From Empedobacter tilapiae (GTDB lineage: Bacteria; Bacteroidota; Bacteroidia; Flavobacteriales; Weeksellaceae): 64,000 nucleotides of DNA. Of the stretch, positions 58,721-64,000 are shown in pieces (positions within the stretch are counted from its first letter, which is position 1; every line of letters starts with the position of its first letter). The position numbers were made by a program, and so were the translations under genes. Below the pieces are notes generated by a model that was not told the origin of the DNA, made no database searches, and saw only the letters and a list, made by a program, of their open reading frames with translations. The stretch is from the NCBI RefSeq assembly GCF_004785645.1, contig NZ_SRPE01000008.1, forward strand, positions 124,001 through 188,000, in the 5' to 3' direction.

Positions 58721-60235
58721 ATGAAGAAAGCTCTACTCTCAGTTTTCTGTTTATTTTCTATGCATACTATTTTAGCACAACAAGATGTGTTGTGGGAAAA
58801 ATCTATAGGAGGAGAACAGGCAGAATATCTTTACAATGCTATTTCTACACCCGATTATGGCTTCTTGATTTTAGGTAGTTCAGCATCTAATGCAACAGGA
58901 GATATCCAAAAGAAAAATCAAGGAAGTTTAGATTATTTTATCTGGAAAATGGATGAAAATGGTAAACAAGAATGGCAAAACTCGTTTGGCGGGAATGGTT
59001 CAGATTTTTTATATGCCGCCCAATCCACTTCTGATGGTGGCTATGTTTTAGCAGGAGCTTCTACATCTTCTAAATCTGGCGATAAAGTGAGTGAAAACCA
59101 AGGAAACGAAGATATTTGGGTTATTAAAATAGATGCACAAGGAAAAATACAGTGGCAAAATTCGTTTGGCGGAAATGGGAATGATATTCCTGTAGCTATT
59201 ATTCGAACAAAGGATAAAGGATATTTAATTGCTGCTAATTCTAATTCAACGCCTTCTTCCTACAAAAAGAGCGAAAATTTTGGAGGAAATGATTATTATA
59301 TCATCAAGCTAAATGAAAAAGGAGAAATCCTTTGGGAAAAAACATTTGGAGGTTCTTTTGATGATCAAATCAAATCAGTTACTGAGACTAAAGATGGTTT
59401 TGTTTTAGTAGGGGATTCGAATTCACCTATAAGTGGAAATAAAACGATAGATCAAACATCTAATGGAACTTGGATTGTTCAAATTAATCAAAAAGGTGAA
59501 ATAATTTCAGAGCAAAATTTAAATTTGAATACAGACAATCAATTGATTTCTTTTCAAGAAAATAAGAATGGTTATTTGTTTTCAATTCTAGAAAAGATTG
59601 AAAATAAGTTAAAACCAAAGGTTATTCAAACCGATTTTAACTTTCAAACTCAAAAAACAACCGAATTGGAAATAGAGAATGATTTGTCTATTACAGAAAT
59701 CAAATTGATTGACAATAAATACCTTTTTACAGCGAATAAAATCTCTACGTTAGAACAGTTAAAATCTAACAATCATGCAATAGAAAGCTATTATATCGCT
59801 AAAACTTTTGATGAAAATGGTTCAGAAATTTGGAAGAAACAATTTGGAGAAGAAGGATTCAATTACCTTGAAAAAGCGATAACAACACGTGATGGTTCAG
59901 TTATTTTATTTGGAAACTCAACACAAGAAGGTAAAGGGAGTAATGGACAATCCGATTTTTATTTAGTGAAATTAGGTGATAAATCTTCTACAGAAAAACG
60001 TACCTATATCGAAGCCTATCCAAATCCTACGCGTGATATTGTGAATGTTTTAATCAACAAAGAGTTTGAAAAAGCGGTTATTGAAGTTTACAATTTAACA
60101 GGACAATATTTGCAAACCAAAGAGGTGAAATACCGCTCAACGCCTATTTCTCTAGGTAATTACCCAGCAGGTATTTACATCCTAAAAATTAACACTGACA
60201 ACCAAACCGAATCTATTAAAATCATTAAAAAGTAA
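58721..60235 (+). CDS. T9SS-sorted repeat protein, probable beta-propeller
   Basis: 504 residues with signal peptide (LLSVFCLFSMHTILAQ). About five repeats of W-x3-FGG...D...DGGY-x-LAG (for example WQNSFGGNGSDFLY, WQNSFGGNGNDIPV, WEKTFGGSFDDQIK, WKKQFGEEGFNYLE), near 60 residues apart, suggesting propeller blades. The C-terminus is a type A T9SS sorting domain: EAYPNPTRDIVNVLI, EVYNLTGQYLQ, LPAGIY-like YPAGIYILKI. It is exported and probably attached to the cell surface. It stands 2 bases before the first RHS-type gene. Confidence 0.9.
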   Translation: MKKALLSVFCLFSMHTILAQQDVLWEKSIGGEQAEYLYNAISTPDYGFLILGSSASNATGDIQKKNQGSLDYFIWKMDENGKQEWQNSFGGNGSDFLYAAQSTSDGGYVLAGASTSSKSGDKVSENQGNEDIWVIKIDAQGKIQWQNSFGGNGNDIPVAIIRTKDKGYLIAANSNSTPSSYKKSENFGGNDYYIIKLNEKGEILWEKTFGGSFDDQIKSVTETKDGFVLVGDSNSPISGNKTIDQTSNGTWIVQINQKGEIISEQNLNLNTDNQLISFQENKNGYLFSILEKIENKLKPKVIQTDFNFQTQKTTELEIENDLSITEIKLIDNKYLFTANKISTLEQLKSNNHAIESYYIAKTFDENGSEIWKKQFGEEGFNYLEKAITTRDGSVILFGNSTQEGKGSNGQSDFYLVKLGDKSSTEKRTYIEAYPNPTRDIVNVLINKEFEKAVIEVYNLTGQYLQTKEVKYRSTPISLGNYPAGIYILKINTDNQTESIKIIKK

Positions 60236-60237
60236 TT

Positions 60238-63207
60238 ATGAAGAAAAATATAGTCTTGCTTCCTATTTTATTTTTAGGATTAAGTAATATTAGCGCACAG
60301 GATTATAATAATCCTCTTCAAAAAATAATTCCTAATCCACCAGAAGTTTCTTCCATTGGAAAATATTTGGAGAAACCCATTTCATTATCAAATGGTTCTG
60401 TAAGTATTAATATACCCTTGTTTACTTATGGTTTATCTGAAAATTTAAGTATACCTATTAATCTTAATTATTATGGTGATGGAGTAAAAATAAATGAAAA
60501 TGCTAGTTCTATAGGATTAGGATGGAGTCTTTCTACATTGTCATTCATCAACAGAAAAATCAATGGAACCTTAGATAACTATAATTCTCCTTTTTTAGAT
60601 AATTTAGAAAGAGCAAAGAATGCTTTATTTAGTCTTCCAGGTTCTGTAGAATATGCTTGGTTAGAAAATAGTATTGAATCCTTAGATACTCAACCAGATG
60701 AATTTATTGTTAATATTTTTGGAAACAGTTTTAGATTATATTTCGATGGTACTCAAAAAAAATTTTTAAGTGTTCCTAAAAATGATTATTTAATTGAATC
60801 AAATATTATTAATGGATATGTTCAGAGTTTTATTATAATAGATACAGAAGGTAATAAATTTTACTTTGGAAGTTCAGAAAATTCACAAACTATTGATTTT
60901 GGTTCAACTATATACGGTACTGAATACGGTAATATACCGAGTAATCCTCCTTATACGAATTCTTGGTATTTATCTAAAATTATAACTAAAAATAATAAAG
61001 AAGTTAAATTTTCATATGTAAATAATACTATTTCAGAACAAACTATACCTTACGAATATGATAATATAAGTCATACTTCTCAATACATGTATATAAATAC
61101 AACAGATAATTTTTTAGGTTCACGAGGTAAATATGATAGTTGGAATGTAAATAATGAAAACAATAATTTTAACATATATCCTACTTCAGATGCCATTGTA
61201 GACAATAATAAAGTGAATATTATTTATAATACTTATTCAGAAAGTAATGTTTCTGATCTTATTTTAGATAAAATTTATATTGATGAAAAAATATTAGCTG
61301 AATTTATAAAAAGTTCTTCAGTTAGAAAAGATCATAGATCATATAAATATGATAAAATAAATATTTATAATAGTACAAATAAAATTATCAAATCTTTTAA
61401 TTTTCAACATTCTTATTTTAATGATGAATATCCATTACCAAAGGAAGATTGTGCAAAAAGTAAAGTATATCCTTCTTTTAAAGAATATTATGAGAAGTCA
61501 AGATATCGATTAAGGCTTGATAATATTTCTTATAAAGATGAAAAAGATCAAAATATTTATAATTATAAGATTGAATATTATTCAGGAGAATTACCAAGTA
61601 AACTGTCCTATTCGCAAGATTTGGCAGGTTATTATAATGGAAATAATAATTGTAGTTTGATACCTAAACAATCTTATAAATTCACAGCATTAAACAATAG
61701 TACTTCTTTAAGATATGTAGGAGATGCTAATAGAAACCCAAATATAAATTTTAATAAGATAGGAGCTTTAAAAAAGATTATATATCCAACGAAAGGATCT
61801 ATAGAATTTGATTATGAAAATCATGATTACAGTGAAGTTCTTTCGCCATTTTATGATGAAGAAATGACCACAGGAAAAAAATTTGGAGGACTTAGAATAA
61901 AAAGCATCATAAATAAAGATTCTGATAATAGTGTAATCTTAGAAAGAAAATTTAAATATAGTGAATTATTGAATGGTGTAGAGTATTCAACAGGTGTTTT
62001 GATTGGTATACCTATCGTTGTAGAAGAGGATTATTTCAAAGAAATTAATAAGCTTAATGGGCATATAAATTTTCCTTTAAAAACGTCTTCAAATTCGTTA
62101 ATTTCTTATAGAAAAGTGATAGAAGAAACAGTATCAAATAATCAAACATTAAAAACAGAATATACTTTTAAAAGTAGTTTAGGAGAGGTTGGAGATTCTA
62201 ATGCTCAGTATAGGCTTAGTACTCCTCCTTTTTATTGGAGAATAGGAAAACCTTTTGAAACTATACATTTTAGAGATTTAACACCAGTAAAAGAAGAAAC
62301 ATTAAGATATTCAACTAAAGGATTTACATTTATTAATAACAAATATGTTAGGATTGAACCAAGACAACAGATAGCTAATTCTCCATACACGACTTATACT
62401 GACTTTAAATATGAATTTTATCCTTTCTTTACTGAATATGAGTATGTTGACTCTAGAAAAGAAAAAGATTATCTATCAGGAGGAACGATTACCACAGAAA
62501 CAAACTACAATTACGATAGTCCAAATCATTTACAATTAAGTAAACAAACCACTCAAAATAGTAAAGGCGAAACACTAACGACCGAATACCAATATCCTCC
62601 AGATTTAGTTGGACAAGAAGATTACATGAAAGAATTGACGGATGCTAACCGTATTGTAGAACCAGTTGTTGTCAAACAAAGTGTTGAAGGAGTATATATT
62701 TCAGAAGTTCATAATCAATATAATTTATTCAATGGAATTATTCAGAAAGCTGCTGTTCATCTAAAGAAAGGAAATGGTATAAATATTAATACTACAACCG
62801 ACCGCAAAATCACTTACAACAGTTATGATGCTAAAGGGAATCTAACGCAATATACATTAGAAAATAGAATTCCTGTTGCTATTATTTGGGGATATGGAGG
62901 TCAATATCCAGTTGCTAAGATTGAAGGATTTACGTTTGCTAATGTTACAAGTAAATTAGCAAATTATTTAACTAAAATACAAAACGGAACTTTGACTGTT
63001 GCAGAACAATCGACTATTCGAACATTAATTCCTGATGCTATGATAACAACATATATGTACAAACCACTTGTTGGTGTAACAAGTATTACAGGACCAAATG
63101 GACAGACAGAATATTACAAATATGATGCTTCTAATCGTTTGCAATCTATTGTAAATGATAAACAAGAGGTTTTAAAAACATTCCAGTACAACTATAAACA
63201 ACCCTAA
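60238..63207 (+). CDS. large exported RHS/YD-repeat-related protein
   Basis: 989 residues, signal peptide (IVLLPILFLGLSNISAQ). The N-terminal region resembles the SpvB/RHS start of flavobacterial proteins (ISLSNGSVSINIPLFTYGLSENLSIPINLNYYGDG, ASSIGLGWSLS). Long strand-rich middle; YD-type motifs appear at the end (YNSYDAKGNLTQYTL, YYKYDASNRLQSIVNDKQEVLKTFQYNY). It has no C-terminal toxin or T9SS domain. It lies between the T9SS protein and the DUF6443/RHS protein, so it may be a chaperone-like or assembly partner. Confidence 0.8.
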   Translation: MKKNIVLLPILFLGLSNISAQDYNNPLQKIIPNPPEVSSIGKYLEKPISLSNGSVSINIPLFTYGLSENLSIPINLNYYGDGVKINENASSIGLGWSLSTLSFINRKINGTLDNYNSPFLDNLERAKNALFSLPGSVEYAWLENSIESLDTQPDEFIVNIFGNSFRLYFDGTQKKFLSVPKNDYLIESNIINGYVQSFIIIDTEGNKFYFGSSENSQTIDFGSTIYGTEYGNIPSNPPYTNSWYLSKIITKNNKEVKFSYVNNTISEQTIPYEYDNISHTSQYMYINTTDNFLGSRGKYDSWNVNNENNNFNIYPTSDAIVDNNKVNIIYNTYSESNVSDLILDKIYIDEKILAEFIKSSSVRKDHRSYKYDKINIYNSTNKIIKSFNFQHSYFNDEYPLPKEDCAKSKVYPSFKEYYEKSRYRLRLDNISYKDEKDQNIYNYKIEYYSGELPSKLSYSQDLAGYYNGNNNCSLIPKQSYKFTALNNSTSLRYVGDANRNPNINFNKIGALKKIIYPTKGSIEFDYENHDYSEVLSPFYDEEMTTGKKFGGLRIKSIINKDSDNSVILERKFKYSELLNGVEYSTGVLIGIPIVVEEDYFKEINKLNGHINFPLKTSSNSLISYRKVIEETVSNNQTLKTEYTFKSSLGEVGDSNAQYRLSTPPFYWRIGKPFETIHFRDLTPVKEETLRYSTKGFTFINNKYVRIEPRQQIANSPYTTYTDFKYEFYPFFTEYEYVDSRKEKDYLSGGTITTETNYNYDSPNHLQLSKQTTQNSKGETLTTEYQYPPDLVGQEDYMKELTDANRIVEPVVVKQSVEGVYISEVHNQYNLFNGIIQKAAVHLKKGNGININTTTDRKITYNSYDAKGNLTQYTLENRIPVAIIWGYGGQYPVAKIEGFTFANVTSKLANYLTKIQNGTLTVAEQSTIRTLIPDAMITTYMYKPLVGVTSITGPNGQTEYYKYDASNRLQSIVNDKQEVLKTFQYNYKQP

Positions 63208-63218
63208 GCTAAAGCGAA

Positions 63219-64000
63219 ATGAAACACTTTTATAAAAATTTTATATACGGTACGCTTTTCACTTTAGGAAGTGGTAGTGTATATGCACAAACATCTACAG
63301 AGAATTACATTAAAACAGTTGAATGTTTAAAAGCCGATTGTTCTGAAAAGAAAGAAACTGTTGTTTATTTTGATGGTCTAGGTCGTGAGAAGCAAGCTTT
63401 AGAAGTTGCTGGATCTCCAACAGGAAAAACGATTGTAACCCCGTTTGAATATGATGGTTTTGGACGTCAAGCCAAAGAGTATTTACCTTTTCCAATAACA
63501 TCAGCAGCTAACACTATTGTCAGTTCTTCAGCTAATGGAAATTCGTTTTATTCTACATTAACAGGTGATACAACACCATTCTCTGAGAAAACGTTTGAGA
63601 ATTCACCTCTAAATAGAGTATTGGCACAAGCTGCGCCAGGGAATTCTTGGAAAAAAGGTGCACACGAAATAAGATTTGGTTATGATACGAATGTAGATGG
63701 AGAAGTGTATAAATTTGGCGTAGATAATCCAACAACAACGCCAGTTTTAACTTTAAATTATCCTATTACAACATACGAAGCGGGAACATTATATAAAACT
63801 GTGACGACAGATGAGAATGGACAACCTATTCAGGAATTTAAAGACAAAGAAGGGAGAGTTGTTCTGAAAAGAATTAATATTCCCGCAATTAGTGGAAATT
63901 CTTCTGGTAATCATGATACGTATTATGTGTATGATATTTATGGAAACTTAACATTTGTTTTACCTCCTAAATTAATTGATACTGATCATGGAAATATCAT
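63219..64000 (+). CDS. DUF6443/RHS-repeat protein, 3' end outside window
   Basis: ATG at 63219, frame open to the window end (260 codons). Signal peptide FYKNFIYGTLFTLGSGSVYAQ. Then the DUF6443-type start of RHS proteins: ENYIKTVECLKADC, ETVVYFDGLGREKQALEVAGSPTGK, FEYDGFGRQAKEYLPF, YDIYGNLTFVLPPKLID. The full protein should be long and end in an RHS core plus variable tip, which may be a toxin; both lie outside. Starts 11 bases after the previous stop. Confidence 0.85.
   Translation, partial: MKHFYKNFIYGTLFTLGSGSVYAQTSTENYIKTVECLKADCSEKKETVVYFDGLGREKQALEVAGSPTGKTIVTPFEYDGFGRQAKEYLPFPITSAANTIVSSSANGNSFYSTLTGDTTPFSEKTFENSPLNRVLAQAAPGNSWKKGAHEIRFGYDTNVDGEVYKFGVDNPTTTPVLTLNYPITTYEAGTLYKTVTTDENGQPIQEFKDKEGRVVLKRINIPAISGNSSGNHDTYYVYDIYGNLTFVLPPKLIDTDHGNI

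Overview
The window is A+T-rich and densely packed with genes, and reads as a chromosomal segment of a member of the Bacteroidota, most likely class Flavobacteriia (a Weeksellaceae genus such as Empedobacter or Chryseobacterium would fit, but I cannot fix the genus). The evidence is the recurring TAnnTTTG -7 promoter element, the near absence of Shine-Dalgarno sites, a type IX secretion C-terminal sorting domain, flavobacterial DUF families, menaquinone genes and a probable sulfonolipid locus. I see no transposase, integrase, CRISPR array, rRNA gene or phage block.

Layout. 1-1573: sulfur-relay operon (MBL-fold/rhodanese protein cut by the window edge, small rhodanese, thioredoxin). 1644-5672, minus strand: copper-type cell-envelope cluster with a YHS protein, an outer-membrane barrel with an N-terminal CxxCxC motif, a MauG/MbnH-like di-haem peroxidase, an MbnP-like lipoprotein and two paralogous small Cys-motif membrane proteins. 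6145-8225: a GreA/Rnk-type factor, glutamate racemase and a DUF4256 gene broken by an in-frame amber codon. 8452-14752: second copper cluster with an HMA-AraC regulator, DUF3347 protein, CopB-type P-ATPase, Cys-rich lipoprotein and a CopA multicopper oxidase with an extra C-terminal strand-rich domain. 14829-16798, minus: TlpA thioredoxin, DoxD-like protein, small unknown. 16884-19532: FecCD permease, ATPase, short-chain dehydrogenase. 19655-28208: OmpR/HK two-component system, then MgtC-like protein and a complete CusB/CusA/CusC-type tripartite metal efflux pump, with four TTCTAA repeats at exact 11-bp spacing between them.

28453-31803, minus: MATE exporter, small membrane protein, MsrB lipoprotein, AroB. 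31964-39847: GlmU-like protein, a CBS/cysteine-synthase-fold enzyme, a serine-palmitoyltransferase-family enzyme, SerC, SerA, DUF1015 and YggS. I read the middle of this as phosphoserine supply feeding cysteate and capnine (sulfonolipid) synthesis. 39909-41829: threonine-dehydratase-like enzyme and RidA, divergent from a MarR regulator, with a perfect 19-bp inverted repeat between them. 41887-44271: outer-membrane beta-barrel protein, followed by a 22-bp x 4 noncoding tandem repeat. 44730-45926: Rrf2 regulator and RIC di-iron repair protein. 46045-48717: menC, DUF1684, menE.

48901-51851: ECF sigma factor, a membrane protein with HEAT-like repeats (candidate anti-sigma) and two exported adhesin-like proteins. 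52061-53128: orphan HsdR-N-like nuclease. 53168-57258: M28 peptidase, TPR proteins, unknowns, methylmalonyl-CoA epimerase. 57337-57617: three tandem CAT-anticodon tRNA genes. 57644-58720: about 1.1 kb without a convincing gene. 58721-64000: a T9SS-sorted repeat protein and two RHS/YD-type proteins, the last cut by the window edge.

The main theme is metal, mostly copper-type, handling in the envelope: roughly a third of the window is metal capture, sensing, oxidation or export, organised in several separate operons. The best candidates for undescribed biology are the MbnH/MbnP-barrel cluster, the 11-bp operator array before the efflux operon, the MarR/RidA palindrome and the phosphoserine-DUF1015-sulfonolipid locus.
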